Notes: generated by a model from the letters alone, not told the origin. A stretch of 64,000 nucleotides of DNA from Mucilaginibacter sp. PAMB04168 (GCF_039634365.2 NZ_CP155079.2:5313079-5377078), one strand, 5' to 3'; shown: positions 31,708 to 41,696, numbered from the stretch's first letter. Numbers and translations: made by a program.

Positions 31708-34554
31708 TTAATTACCTGCGGTTGCCGGGTCGCCATCGGTATTCAGTTCAACAATCTCATAGCCTAATTTTTGCAGGCCAGGTAAAATGCGGGCTTTATC
31801 GCCTACCAGTAAAATGTTCATTTGACCGGGCAGGATGTACTGGTGTGCAACAGTCTTTAACTGATCCTGCGTCATGCTATTTAGTAGTGCAGTTTGCCTG
31901 GTAATGTAATCGGCGGGCAAATTGTATTCTTGTATCAACGAGATAAAGCGGGCTTTTTGAAAACCGGTTTCATAACGCAGTGCATTACCCTGGCTAATTG
32001 CTTTTTTCAGGAAAGTTACCTCCTCGGCTGTGGGGCCATTGGTGCTAAAGTTTTTCAACTCCGTCATTAAGGCTACTAATGCGCTATCGGTTGATGCCGC
32101 GCGGATACCTGAGCTAAAGGCAAATGAACCGGCATATTTATCGGCCGAGAACGTGCTGCGTGCACCATAGGTCCAACCTTTGGTTTCGCGCAGGTAGGTG
32201 TTGAGGCGGCTAGTGAAGTCGGTACCCAGCGGGTAGTTAGCCATATAGGCTTTATAGTAATCGCCGGTTGGGTTGTAACGCAGGTTGTTGCCATATCCCA
32301 CCGAAAACTGGGTTTGGGCAGCCTTGGGCACATCTACAATGTAAATTTTGGTTTTAGCTACCGGTAAAGCTGCTGCCGGAGCTGCAAGGGTTACCTTTTT
32401 GTTGGGTAGCTTGCCTAAGAAGGCCAACTGGGTAATTACCTCTGGTTCTTTAACATCGCCTACAACTACCACTTTCGCGCCGTTAGCGGTCATAAAGTTG
32501 TCGTAATAGCTTTGTATGTCGCTAAAAGTAATGTTGGTAACTGTTTGCTCAGTACCCGATTCAGGCAAACCCAGCACGTTATTGCCGCCATAGTTCAGCT
32601 TGGCAAATACGCTGTTTGCTATAGCCGCCGGCTGTGCTTTAAGTAATTTAAAAGATTCTAAACGTTGCTTTTTCAAGCGGTCAAATGCTTCCTGGGTAAA
32701 TTTAGGACTCAGCATGCGCTCCTGTAGAAGCGCCATAGTTTTAGGCAGATTAGTTTTAAGTGACTGTACCTGGAAAACCACCGCATCTACATCATTACTT
32801 ACGCGTATACTGCTACCTAGTTTTTGCAACTCGGCAGCAAAGCGCTCGGCCGAATATTGACGTGTATCCTCGCCCATCATAGCTGTAAAGAAACTTGCTA
32901 AACCAGCTTTCGACAAATTAGCCGCATCGGCCAAACGGCCACCAGGGATGCTGATGTTGAGGGTAACTACAGGTACTTCGTTGTTTTCGGACCCAATAAC
33001 CTGTACACCTGGAGATAAAGTTTTTTGCCAGAAAACAGGCGCTTTAGTAACCGGGGAGGCACCAATTGGCGGTACTTGGCTGCGGTCAAAGTTATCTTTA
33101 GGGCGGTTGTATTTTAAGCCGGCATAGCCGTAGTTTGGCGCTTTATACTGAGTAGTATCAACCGTAAAGTTGTCGGCTTTGGCCGGCGTAACATTTTGGC
33201 CTTTAGTAAGTACGCTTAAAACAACAGCACCCTTGTTTTTGATGTATTTGTTGTAGGCATTGATCACATCCTGCTTGGTAAGCGAGGTATAAGCTTTTAG
33301 CTGTGAGGCCGTCATGTTAGGGTTGCCGGTATAGGTTTGGTACTCGGCCAGTTGAGACACTTTACCCGATACACTTTGCAGGCCGTTAATAAACTGTGAT
33401 AGCATGCTGCCTTTAAATTTTTCTATGTCCTCGTCGGTAATACCACGTTTCTCCAGCGAGTCGAGCGATGCGCGGTAAAGCTGCTCCATATCGGCCAGGG
33501 TTTTGCCGGGTAAGGGCACCAATTGCACCACAAACTCACCAGCCAGCTCATCATTACTGCTATAGGCAGATGCTTGTAAGGCCAGTTGCTTTTTCACCAC
33601 AGTTTGATATAAAACAGAGTTTTTACCTTGGCCTAATATCTCAGCCAGGCAATCGATAGCCGGCATGTCTTTAGCAAAGTTAGGTACGGTTGGATACACC
33701 ATAGCCAGCATAGGCAAACGTGCGTAATTATCAGTATAGGACGCATAGCGATTGGCTGTTAAGCTAACAGCCGGAACAGCAACCGGTTTAACTTCCGGAC
33801 CACGAGGAATGCTGCCAAAATACTTTTCGATCATTTTGAGGGTAGAAGCTGTTTGGAAATCGCCACCAATGGTAAGCGTGGCATTGTTAGGGCCATACCA
33901 CCGCATAAAGAAGTTTTTCAGATCATTCACATTGCTGCGATTCAAATCTTCGATGTAGCCTATAGTTAACCAAGAGTACGGGTGACCGTAAGGATAAAGA
34001 TTTTTGCTATAGTACTGCGATACCAGGCCATAGGGGCGGTTATCATAGTTCTGGCCACGCTCGTTCTTTACCGTAGCACGCTGTACCTCAAAACGATCCT
34101 GCGTTACCTGACCCAGCAAAAACCCCATACGGTCGGCTTCGAGCCATATTGTATTTTCCAACAAGTTAGCTGGTACCGTTTCATAATAGTTAGTGCGGTC
34201 GTGGTTGGTAGAGCCATTGTTAGTACCGCCATTACCAATCGTAATTTTATCATGAACACCTTTAAGCGCATGGTCTGACCCTTCAAACATCATGTGCTCA
34301 AAAAAGTGTGCAAAGCCCGATTTGCCTATCTCTTCCCGGGCCGAACCTACATGGTACGTTACATCTACATGTACCAGCGGGTCTGAGTGGTCTTCGTGTA
34401 AAATAACGGTTAAGCCGTTAGGCAGTACATATTTCTCGTAAGGAATAACCAGTTCGGTGCCGGTTTTGGTTACTTTTTGTACCAGTTTGGCCTGCCCGTA
34501 AGTAGTAGCACTTGCAGCAAGCAGCGCAAGCATTAGGCGTAGAGATTTTTTCAT
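31708..34554 (-). CDS. M16 family zinc metallopeptidase, two-domain
   Basis: A 948-residue exported M16 (pitrilysin/insulinase-like) peptidase, formed of two fused halves. Signal peptide about residues 1-20. The inverted zinc motif HFFEH is at residues 83-87, in the active N-terminal half, and the downstream metal Glu lies in the VKNERGQNYDNRP region. The C-terminal half lacks HxxEH and is the inactive partner, as usual in two-domain members. Role: periplasmic peptide degradation by family knowledge. The gap to the upstream ABC gene is 137 bases, so it may have its own promoter. Confidence 0.96.
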   Translation of the reverse strand: MKKSLRLMLALLAASATTYGQAKLVQKVTKTGTELVIPYEKYVLPNGLTVILHEDHSDPLVHVDVTYHVGSAREEIGKSGFAHFFEHMMFEGSDHALKGVHDKITIGNGGTNNGSTNHDRTNYYETVPANLLENTIWLEADRMGFLLGQVTQDRFEVQRATVKNERGQNYDNRPYGLVSQYYSKNLYPYGHPYSWLTIGYIEDLNRSNVNDLKNFFMRWYGPNNATLTIGGDFQTASTLKMIEKYFGSIPRGPEVKPVAVPAVSLTANRYASYTDNYARLPMLAMVYPTVPNFAKDMPAIDCLAEILGQGKNSVLYQTVVKKQLALQASAYSSNDELAGEFVVQLVPLPGKTLADMEQLYRASLDSLEKRGITDEDIEKFKGSMLSQFINGLQSVSGKVSQLAEYQTYTGNPNMTASQLKAYTSLTKQDVINAYNKYIKNKGAVVLSVLTKGQNVTPAKADNFTVDTTQYKAPNYGYAGLKYNRPKDNFDRSQVPPIGASPVTKAPVFWQKTLSPGVQVIGSENNEVPVVTLNISIPGGRLADAANLSKAGLASFFTAMMGEDTRQYSAERFAAELQKLGSSIRVSNDVDAVVFQVQSLKTNLPKTMALLQERMLSPKFTQEAFDRLKKQRLESFKLLKAQPAAIANSVFAKLNYGGNNVLGLPESGTEQTVTNITFSDIQSYYDNFMTANGAKVVVVGDVKEPEVITQLAFLGKLPNKKVTLAAPAAALPVAKTKIYIVDVPKAAQTQFSVGYGNNLRYNPTGDYYKAYMANYPLGTDFTSRLNTYLRETKGWTYGARSTFSADKYAGSFAFSSGIRAASTDSALVALMTELKNFSTNGPTAEEVTFLKKAISQGNALRYETGFQKARFISLIQEYNLPADYITRQTALLNSMTQDQLKTVAHQYILPGQMNILLVGDKARILPGLQKLGYEIVELNTDGDPATAGN

Positions 34555-34691
34555 GCAGTAAAATATAGCTAAGCAGCTAATTTAATGCATTGTACAGAGA
34601 TTTTAGATGCGCACTTTATAAAAATTATTTTCGCTTATTTGTGTCGCCCCTGCATTTAAGGAGGTTATTAAATAACTACGGGTGACGATGG

Positions 34692-35321
34692 CTATTTGTA
34701 GGTAGTAATATGGAGGCGGTTACTACAAAAGCTGTACTCCTGCTCCTGGTTAGAGCCTACTATAATCAAGCGGTTGCCTGCATATTTTTCAACCAGTTGT
34801 AAATACCAGTCGGTTCCCTGCGTGTCCAGATTTGAGGTGGGTTCATCCAGCATGAGCATGGCGGTATCGGAGCAAAAAGCCAGGGCCAGCTTAAGCCGCT
34901 GTTTCATACCCGATGAGAAGTATCGAACCAATTTATTTTTACTGCTTTGCATGCCCAGCAAATCTATAAGGCCGGCTTTATCTATGTCGGCTATGTAGGG
35001 TTTAAATTGAAAATGGAAGTCGATTACCTCACTTAAACTAAAATCTTCTATTAATTCCAGGTAGGGTGCTGCAAGGCTTATGTGCTTAAAAACAACCTCT
35101 ACATCAATGGCTTTATCGTTAAAGCCAAAGCTTACCGTTCCAGCCGATGGAGACAAGCTGCCATTAAGTAATTGCAGTAAAGTGGATTTTCCGGAACCGT
35201 TAGGCCCCAGTATTGCATAGCTGTTTCCCGAAGTAAAAGTGTAGTTAATCCCCTTAAAAATCCAGTCGCGGTTAAACCGGCGGCCGGCGTTGGCAAGGGT
35301 AATGTTGAGTTGATGGTTCAT
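34692..35321 (-). CDS. ABC transporter ATP-binding protein
   Basis: A 209-residue single nucleotide-binding domain, cytosolic side of an ABC transporter. Walker A is GPNGSGKS (residues 39-46), the signature is a variant YFSSGMKQRLKLALAF, and Walker B is MLMLDEPTSNLD. It is short, CcmA/heme-export-like in layout, and no permease gene is adjacent. It lies 73 bases after lpxA on the same strand, at the end of the lipid A gene run. This neighbourhood suggests envelope lipid or protein export, but the partner is unknown. Confidence 0.93.
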   Translation of the reverse strand: MNHQLNITLANAGRRFNRDWIFKGINYTFTSGNSYAILGPNGSGKSTLLQLLNGSLSPSAGTVSFGFNDKAIDVEVVFKHISLAAPYLELIEDFSLSEVIDFHFQFKPYIADIDKAGLIDLLGMQSSKNKLVRYFSSGMKQRLKLALAFCSDTAMLMLDEPTSNLDTQGTDWYLQLVEKYAGNRLIIVGSNQEQEYSFCSNRLHITTYK

Positions 35322-35394
35322 TGTTAATAGTTCGGGTTTGGCTATGATGTTACGGGCATGAAACGGCCAGCAACAATAACCATCAATGAACTAA

Positions 35395-36177
35395 TTAATT
35401 ATTGCCGAATCCTTTCATAATACCCCGTTGCGAGCTTTGGATGAAGTTAAGGATCTCGTCCCGCTCAGCAGTCGGACGAAAGTCGGCTTCTATGATCTCC
35501 ATAGCTTTGGTTACGTTACTATTTTTTACAAACAGCGTACGGTATATATCCTGTATCTCGTTAATCTTATCCTCGCTAAAGCCGCGGCGACGTAAACCTA
35601 CCGAATTGATGCCGGCGTATGATAAAGGCTCGCGGGCGGCTTTTACATAAGGAGGAACGTCCTTGCGTACCAACGAACCTCCGGTTACAAAAGCGTGCGA
35701 ACCTACGCTGCAAAACTGGTGTATAGCTACCATGCCCGCCAGTACTACATAATTACCAACCGTAACATGCCCTGCAATAGTGGTGTTGTTAGAGAAGATA
35801 CAATTATCGCCAATTACGCAATCGTGGGCTACGTGGCAGTAAGCCATGATAAGGCAATTGCTGCCTATTTCGGTTTTCCAATGGTCTTTAGTGCCGCGGT
35901 TAATGGTCACACATTCGCGAATGGTGGTATTATCGCCAATGGTGGCCTGGGTGTTTTCGCCTTTAAACTTTAAATCCTGCGGAATGGCTGATATAACAGC
36001 GCCCGGAAATATGCGGCAGTTTTTGCCAATACGGGCGCCGTCCATAATCGTAACGTTAGACCCGATCCACGAGCCTTCACCTATCTCCACATCTTTGTGG
36101 ATGGTAACAAAAGGCTCTATCACCACGTTATCCGCAATTTTAGCTTGCGGATGTATATATGCTAATGGCTGGATCAT
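35395..36177 (-). CDS. lpxA: UDP-N-acetylglucosamine acyltransferase LpxA
   Basis: First enzyme of lipid A synthesis: transfers a 3-hydroxyacyl chain from ACP to the 3-OH of UDP-GlcNAc in the cytosol. The left-handed beta-helix is seen as repeated hexapeptides (DNVVIEPFVTIHKDVEIGEG onward). The catalytic His region is IMAYCHVAHDCVIGD, and the chain-length region follows with GNYVVLAGMVAIHQFCSVGS. The C-terminal helical domain has the typical RRRGFSEDKI segment. 260 residues. It starts 2 nt after the lpxC-fabZ stop, so the genes are co-translated. Confidence 0.97.
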   Translation of the reverse strand: MIQPLAYIHPQAKIADNVVIEPFVTIHKDVEIGEGSWIGSNVTIMDGARIGKNCRIFPGAVISAIPQDLKFKGENTQATIGDNTTIRECVTINRGTKDHWKTEIGSNCLIMAYCHVAHDCVIGDNCIFSNNTTIAGHVTVGNYVVLAGMVAIHQFCSVGSHAFVTGGSLVRKDVPPYVKAAREPLSYAGINSVGLRRRGFSEDKINEIQDIYRTLFVKNSNVTKAMEIIEADFRPTAERDEILNFIQSSQRGIMKGFGNN

Positions 36178-36179
36178 GC

Positions 36180-37595
36180 TTACTTATATTTTACAATTTG
36201 CGCCATTAGTTCGGCTTCTACAACTATTTTTTCGCCAACCATACCAATGCCTTTCATCTGGGCAATGCCGCGGCGTATAGGTGCTATTAAATCGCATCTA
36301 AAGATAAGCGTATCCCCCGGTAAAACTTTATCTTTAAAACGGGCATTTTCAATTTTTAAAAACAGTGTAAGCCAGTTTTCAGGATCAGGCACGGTATTGA
36401 GTACCAATATGCCCCCTGTTTGGGCCATAGCCTCAATCTGCAATACACCCGGCATAACCGGCGCACCCGGAAAATGTCCGACAAAAAACGGCTCATTCAT
36501 GGTAACGGCCTTTAAGCCTACTACGTGGGTCTTGGTTAATTCTAAGATTTTATCAACCAACAGCATAGGCGGGCGATGCGGCAAAATGTTCATGATCTGC
36601 ACCGTATCATACACCGGCTTGGCGTTAGGGTTGTAAACCTTAACATGCTTGCGGCTGCGTTCTTTTTTAATTAACGCCTTAATTTTTTTGGCAAAGGCTA
36701 CGTTAGCCGCATGCCCGGGGCGCGCGGCCATAATATGACCGCGTAATGGTACGCCAACTAAAGCCAAATCGCCAATCATATCAAGCAGCTTATGGCGTGC
36801 AGGCTCGTTTTGGTGGCGTAATTCAATATTATTTAGGATGCCTTGCGGGGCCACGTCAATATCCTTGCGATTAAACAGCTTGGCTAAATGTGCCAATTCT
36901 TCGGCATCTACATGCTTATCCACAACAACGATAGCATTATTGATATCGCCCCCTTTGATGAGGTTGTGCTTCATCAGCATCTCCAGCTCATGCAAAAAGC
37001 AAAACGTGCGGCTGCTGGCTACTTCTTTTTTAAACTCTGCTATAGAAGATATGGTGGCATGCTGTGTACCAAGTACCGGCGAATTATAGTCCACCATACA
37101 GGTAAAGCGATAGTCGTCATCCAAGGGCATGGCTACCATCTCTACCTTCCGGTCGGTTTCAGAGTAATGAATATTATACGGAATGTGGTAGTACTCCCGG
37201 TCGGCATCCTGCTCTTCGCTGCCTGCTTCGAGCAGGGCACTTACAAATGGCATCGAGCTGCCATCCATAATCGGCGTTTCAGGTCCGTTCAGGTCAATCA
37301 GTACGTTATCCAGCTCCAAACCTACCAATGCCGCCAGTACGTGCTCTACAGTGCTCACACTTGCGCCGTTCTGGGTAATGGTTGTACCTCTGGAGGTATC
37401 GGTCACGTTGTCTACATCGGCATCAATAATGGGGCTTCCCTCCAAGTCAACACGTCTGAATTTAAATCCGTGATTTTCAGGCGCGGGGTTAAACGTCATG
37501 GTTACGCTTTCGCCTGTGTGTAGCCCTGTGCCCGATACGGCAACCTGAGCTTTAATGGTTCTTTGCTTTACATTCATATACTTGTTCAGCTGCAT
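36180..37595 (-). CDS. lpxC-fabZ: Bifunctional LpxC deacetylase / FabZ dehydratase
   Basis: Fusion typical of Bacteroidota. The N-terminal part (about residues 7-310) is LpxC, the zinc UDP-3-O-acyl-GlcNAc deacetylase that commits to lipid A; ligand His85 lies in STVEHVLAAL, and further ligands in HKLLDMIGDLALVG. The C-terminal part (from about 325) is FabZ, the 3-hydroxyacyl-ACP dehydratase of fatty acid elongation, with ILPHRPPMLLVDKI and FVGHFPGAPVMPGVLQIEAM holding the catalytic His and Glu. 471 residues in all. Its ATG overlaps the lpxD stop as ATGA, so translation is coupled; lpxA follows 2 nt later. Confidence 0.97.
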   Translation of the reverse strand: MQLNKYMNVKQRTIKAQVAVSGTGLHTGESVTMTFNPAPENHGFKFRRVDLEGSPIIDADVDNVTDTSRGTTITQNGASVSTVEHVLAALVGLELDNVLIDLNGPETPIMDGSSMPFVSALLEAGSEEQDADREYYHIPYNIHYSETDRKVEMVAMPLDDDYRFTCMVDYNSPVLGTQHATISSIAEFKKEVASSRTFCFLHELEMLMKHNLIKGGDINNAIVVVDKHVDAEELAHLAKLFNRKDIDVAPQGILNNIELRHQNEPARHKLLDMIGDLALVGVPLRGHIMAARPGHAANVAFAKKIKALIKKERSRKHVKVYNPNAKPVYDTVQIMNILPHRPPMLLVDKILELTKTHVVGLKAVTMNEPFFVGHFPGAPVMPGVLQIEAMAQTGGILVLNTVPDPENWLTLFLKIENARFKDKVLPGDTLIFRCDLIAPIRRGIAQMKGIGMVGEKIVVEAELMAQIVKYK

Positions 37596-38647
37596 CAGTG
37601 GATAATTTCCTGCTTATTGCGCAGCTCAGCAATTGTTTTTTCTAAATCCTCTATCTTTTTCTTTAACTCGGGCAACTGATGCACAATCAATTGTGAGCGC
37701 AAAAAGCCCTGGTAAGGCTGCAATATTACGCCACCCCACTTCTTTCCTTCTTCAGTAATGGTACGGTTAACGCCGGTTTGTGCCTGTATTTGCGAGCCTT
37801 TAGCAATGCTTATGTGGCCAACTATACCTGCTTGGCCGCCTATTATTACGTTCGCGCCAATTTTGGTACTGCCCGATATGCCGGTTTGAGCGGCTATAAC
37901 GGTATTGCCACCCAACTCAACATTATGCGCAATTTGTATCAGGTTATCGAGCTTTACCCCATTACGTATAATGGTTGATCCCATGGTGGCGCGGTCAATA
38001 GTGGTGTTAGCCCCTATCTCCACATTATCTTCAATTACTACGTTACCAATCTGACTAACTTTGGTGTAAGATCCGCTGCCGTTAGGCGCAAAGCCAAAGC
38101 CATCGCTTCCAATTACAGCCCCCGAGTGTATAATTACGTTATTGCCTACTACACAATCGGCATATATTTTTGCACCAGCAAACAGGGTTACATCATTGCC
38201 GAGCGTTACATTATCGCCAATGTAGCAGTTTGGGTATATTTTGCAATTGTTACCCATTTTGGCACCAGCACCTATATAAGCAAATGCGCCGATGTATGGA
38301 TTTTCGCCTACTGTAGCAGTAGCGTCGGTAAAGCTGGGTTGCTCTATACCTGTTTTGTTTAATTTAAGGGTATTATATTTCTCAAGCAGTATTGAAAACG
38401 CACTATAAGCGTCATTAACCCTAATCAAAGTTGCCTTAACAGGTTCTGTAACTACCAGGCTTGTGTTAACAATAACTATAGTAGCCTGGGTATGGTATAA
38501 AAACTGCTCATATTTAGGATTGGCCAAAAATGACAATGCGCCCGCTGAGGCCTCCTCAATCTTCGCCAACTTATTGATAGTCACCGTAGGGTCACCTTCA
38601 ATACTTCCATTCAGCATCAAACTTATATCATGCGCAGTAAATTGCAT
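37595..38647 (-). CDS. lpxD: UDP-3-O-acylglucosamine N-acyltransferase LpxD
   Basis: Third acylation-pathway enzyme of lipid A: adds the second 3-hydroxyacyl chain at the 2-amino group. It has an N-terminal uridine-binding domain (ALSFLANPKYEQFLYHTQ), then a long hexapeptide-repeat helix (GENPYIGAFAYIGAGAKMG onward). The catalytic His lies in IQIAHNVELGGNTVIAAQTG. A C-terminal helix (LPELKKKIEDLEKTIAELR) makes the trimer coil. 350 residues. A perfect TTTG-N19-TAAATTTG promoter ends 4 nt before the ATG. The next gene overlaps its stop by one base. Confidence 0.97.
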   Translation of the reverse strand: MQFTAHDISLMLNGSIEGDPTVTINKLAKIEEASAGALSFLANPKYEQFLYHTQATIVIVNTSLVVTEPVKATLIRVNDAYSAFSILLEKYNTLKLNKTGIEQPSFTDATATVGENPYIGAFAYIGAGAKMGNNCKIYPNCYIGDNVTLGNDVTLFAGAKIYADCVVGNNVIIHSGAVIGSDGFGFAPNGSGSYTKVSQIGNVVIEDNVEIGANTTIDRATMGSTIIRNGVKLDNLIQIAHNVELGGNTVIAAQTGISGSTKIGANVIIGGQAGIVGHISIAKGSQIQAQTGVNRTITEEGKKWGGVILQPYQGFLRSQLIVHQLPELKKKIEDLEKTIAELRNKQEIIH

Positions 38648-38651
38648 CGGG

Positions 38652-38682
38652 CAAATTTAAAGGTTAAAAGTTAAGCAACAAA
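38652..38682 (-). promoter_or_regulatory. Full -33/-7 promoter for the lpx operon
   Basis: Read on the minus strand: TTTG at 38682-38679, 19 bases, then TAAATTTG at 38659-38652. This fits the Bacteroidota consensus in both boxes and spacing. Only CCCG separates the -7 box from the lpxD ATG, so the operon message should be leaderless or nearly so. Confidence 0.75.
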
Positions 38683-38704
38683 TTATAAACACATTGTTAA
38701 CAGG

Positions 38705-39931
38705 TTATATTAGGTCTTTCGTATAACAAAGTATGTATTTTTCTACTGTTTTGGCAAGCGCCTCTAAATTTGAGTTATCGCTTGCGGTAGTAATATCTTT
38801 AATTGCACCACCTTTCATCAGTATTTTAATGTTAGCATCGCCTACTTTATAGGCATTGTTACTTATCACATCTGTGAATACGAAATAACCGGCTTCTTCG
38901 TAACTAATATTATATTTTTTCATGGCTACTTGCCGCAGTACTTCTACGCGTTCCTCACTCGGCCTGGCATTGGTGATATCTACGTGATATAGGTTACGCT
39001 GTATAAAGTTTTTGCACAAGCGCGACAATACCTTATCAGCATGCCCAATCCAAACCTTTACTGCAGCCATTATATCAGTATCATCCAAACAGGTAAAAGT
39101 TTCAATATGATGGTCCTCATGGATGAACTGTTCTTTTGTGATACTTTTTTGCAGGAAATGGTTTAATGCCGGTGTACAAAAAAGTTGCTGCCCCTGCAAA
39201 GATAATAGCCTGGCACGCTGTAATATCTTGCCCAGCATCTGCTCGCCCGAGGTTACGGTTTTATGTAAATATACCTGCCAGTACATTAAACGGCGCGCCA
39301 CCAAAAATTTTTCGATGGAATATATGCCTTTTTCCTCCACTACAATGGCATCATCAACCACATTTAGCATTTTAATAATGCGCTCAGAACTGATAACGCC
39401 CTCCGAAACACCGGTGTAAAAACTGTCGCGGTTCAGGTAGTCCAACCTGTCCATATCCAACTGGCTTGATACCAGCTGGTGCAGGAATTTTTTAGGATAA
39501 GTATCATTAAATATCTCAATAGCCATATCCAAAAATCCGCCAAAACGCTCGTTCAGCTTATTCATGAGCAGGGTTGAGATATCCTCATGATCAATTCCCT
39601 TTACAATATGTTTCTCCAATGCGTGCGAGAACGGGCCGTGGCCAATATCATGCAGTAAAATGGCAATCATTACCGCTTCTTCTTCTTCGGCTGTGATTTT
39701 CTGGCCTTTATCGCAAAGGGTTTTTACAGCCAGTTGCATGAGGTGCATTGCGCCCAGGGCATGGTGGAAACGGGTATGCAAAGCGCCGGGGTAAACCAAG
39801 TGCGTCATCCCTAGTTGCTTAATATACCTTAACCGCTGAAAGTAAGGATGCTCCATTAAGTCAAATACCAGATCGGTAGGTATGTTGATGAAGCCGTATA
39901 CGGGATCATTTATAATTTTTTTCTTGTTCAA
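38705..39931 (-). CDS. HD-domain phosphohydrolase
   Basis: HD-superfamily protein of the dGTPase/SAMHD1-like group, 408 residues. Metal ligands are seen as HTRFHHALGAMHL (His), then AILLHDIGHGPFSHALE (the HD pair). The substrate may be dNTPs or another nucleotide; this is family-level inference. The likely start is TTG 39931 (MNKKKIINDPVYGFI), where close relatives begin; another TTG at 39955 lies in a sequence like a -7 element (CACTTTTG). It lies 57 bases upstream of lpxD on the same strand and is divergent from porX, a familiar order in this family. Confidence 0.9.
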   Translation of the reverse strand: MNKKKIINDPVYGFINIPTDLVFDLMEHPYFQRLRYIKQLGMTHLVYPGALHTRFHHALGAMHLMQLAVKTLCDKGQKITAEEEEAVMIAILLHDIGHGPFSHALEKHIVKGIDHEDISTLLMNKLNERFGGFLDMAIEIFNDTYPKKFLHQLVSSQLDMDRLDYLNRDSFYTGVSEGVISSERIIKMLNVVDDAIVVEEKGIYSIEKFLVARRLMYWQVYLHKTVTSGEQMLGKILQRARLLSLQGQQLFCTPALNHFLQKSITKEQFIHEDHHIETFTCLDDTDIMAAVKVWIGHADKVLSRLCKNFIQRNLYHVDITNARPSEERVEVLRQVAMKKYNISYEEAGYFVFTDVISNNAYKVGDANIKILMKGGAIKDITTASDNSNLEALAKTVEKYILCYTKDLI

Positions 39932-40074
39932 GCCTGTTATGGTATAGTTTTGCAAAAGTGTTAAATTACCCTTAGCTTGTAAACTATTGATGTGTTATTT
40001 TTTGTTAAGACTTTCGCATCATAACAACAAAACAGGTGGTTAAAAGTTATAATCCAACACATACTTAAAATATC

Positions 40075-41625
40075 ATGCAGGAAACGACTATACTTTGGGC
40101 CGACGACGAAATAGATTTACTAAGACCGCATATCCTTTTTTTGAACGAAAAAGGGTACAAGGTTAAAACCGTGACTAATGGCAGCGACGCGCTTGAGGCT
40201 TTCCGGAATGATTATTATGACCTGGTTTTTTTGGATGAGAACATGCCGGGCCTTACGGGGCTGGAAACCCTTACGCAGATTAAAAGCATCAATGCCGATG
40301 TGCCTATTGTGCTGATTACCAAAAATGAGGAAGAGCCCATGATGGAAGATGCCATTGGCTCAAGAATAGATGATTACCTGATTAAGCCGGTTAACCCTAA
40401 GCAGGTATTACTCACCATAAAGAAACTGACAGAAAATAAACGCCTGGTTACCGAAAAAACCACCATGGCTTACCAGCAGGACTTCAGAACGCTGGGCATG
40501 ACCCTCAATGATAACCTGAGCTACCAGGAATGGGTAGATGTTTATAAAAAACTGATTTACTGGGAACTGGAGCTTGAACGGCTAGAAGATGCCGGGATGC
40601 ACGAAATACTGACGCTGCAAAAAGCAGAAGCCAACGTGCAGTTTTGCAAGTTTATTGAGAAGAATTATATCGACTGGGTAAAGAACCCCGATTCGGCCCC
40701 TATACTTTCGCACCAGTTATTTAAGAAAAAGGTTTTCCCCAGGTTAGATAATATACCCGTGTTTTTTATTCTAATAGATAACCTGCGGTATGACCAGTTC
40801 CGGATCATTAACCCGATCATATCCGAGTATTTCAGGCTGGAGGAAGAAGATACTTACTTCAGCATACTGCCTACCGCAACTCAATATGCACGTAACGCCA
40901 TATTTGCCGGCCTGATGCCGCTGGATATGGAAAAACGCTTTCCGGGTATGTGGCAGAACGACGAAGACGAGGGCGGCAAGAACCTGCACGAAGAAGCTTT
41001 CCTGGGCGACCACATAAAACGCGTTTTGCGTAAAGAATGTAAATACTCTTACCATAAGATATTAAACATTGACGAAGGCCGCTCACTGAATGACTCGGTT
41101 AACAACTTGATGAATAATGAGTTAAACGTGGTGGTGTATAACTTTGTGGATATGTTATCGCACGCCCGTACCGATATGCAAATGATACGCGAACTGGCCA
41201 GCGACGATGCAGCTTATCGGTCCCTTACCCTTTCATGGTTTGAGCACTCGCCGCTGTTCGATTTACTGAAGTTTTTATCGACCAAGCAGGTAAAGGTTAT
41301 TATTACAACCGACCACGGTACTATACGTGTTAAAAATCCAAGCAAAATCATTGGCGATAAGAATACGAATACCAACCTGCGCTATAAACAAGGTAAAAAC
41401 CTGAACTTTAATGCAAAGGAAGTTTTCCATATCCGCAATCCGCACGATGCCATGCTGCCCAAATTGCACGTAAGCAGCAGCTTTGCCTTTGCTAAAGAGG
41501 ACAGCTACTTTGTATACCCTAACAATTACAACCACTTTGTTAACTTTTACAATGAGACCTTCCAGCACGGCGGCATATCATTGGAGGAGATGATTATACC
41601 AGTGGCCACCTATGGCGTAAAGTAA
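40075..41625 (+). CDS. porX: PorX, response regulator with PglZ domain
   Basis: Response regulator that, in Porphyromonas and Flavobacterium, works with the kinase PorY and sigma factor SigP to control type IX secretion. The receiver domain (about residues 1-120) has the acidic pocket ADDE at 9-12, phosphoacceptor Asp54 in VFLDENMPG, and IKPVNP with the conserved Lys. The rest is a PglZ/alkaline-phosphatase-like domain with LIDNLRYDQFR, YNFVDMLSHART and IITTDHGTIRV supplying metal ligands; it hydrolyses phosphodiesters in characterised members. Full length at 516 residues. The kinase gene is not nearby. tsaE follows in the same direction. Confidence 0.96.
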   Translation: MQETTILWADDEIDLLRPHILFLNEKGYKVKTVTNGSDALEAFRNDYYDLVFLDENMPGLTGLETLTQIKSINADVPIVLITKNEEEPMMEDAIGSRIDDYLIKPVNPKQVLLTIKKLTENKRLVTEKTTMAYQQDFRTLGMTLNDNLSYQEWVDVYKKLIYWELELERLEDAGMHEILTLQKAEANVQFCKFIEKNYIDWVKNPDSAPILSHQLFKKKVFPRLDNIPVFFILIDNLRYDQFRIINPIISEYFRLEEEDTYFSILPTATQYARNAIFAGLMPLDMEKRFPGMWQNDEDEGGKNLHEEAFLGDHIKRVLRKECKYSYHKILNIDEGRSLNDSVNNLMNNELNVVVYNFVDMLSHARTDMQMIRELASDDAAYRSLTLSWFEHSPLFDLLKFLSTKQVKVIITTDHGTIRVKNPSKIIGDKNTNTNLRYKQGKNLNFNAKEVFHIRNPHDAMLPKLHVSSSFAFAKEDSYFVYPNNYNHFVNFYNETFQHGGISLEEMIIPVATYGVK

Positions 41626-41696
41626 GCTGCTTTGGTGCTTGCCAAAACCAGTCATTTATTACCGCCGATATCAAGGTTTTTAGCGTATTTCTGAAT

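Noticed and set aside
36888..37523. 211-codon plus-strand frame opposite lpxC-fabZ
   Set aside because: Antisense to a fully conserved bifunctional enzyme; composition is His/Val/Tyr-rich as expected from reading the complement of the gene.
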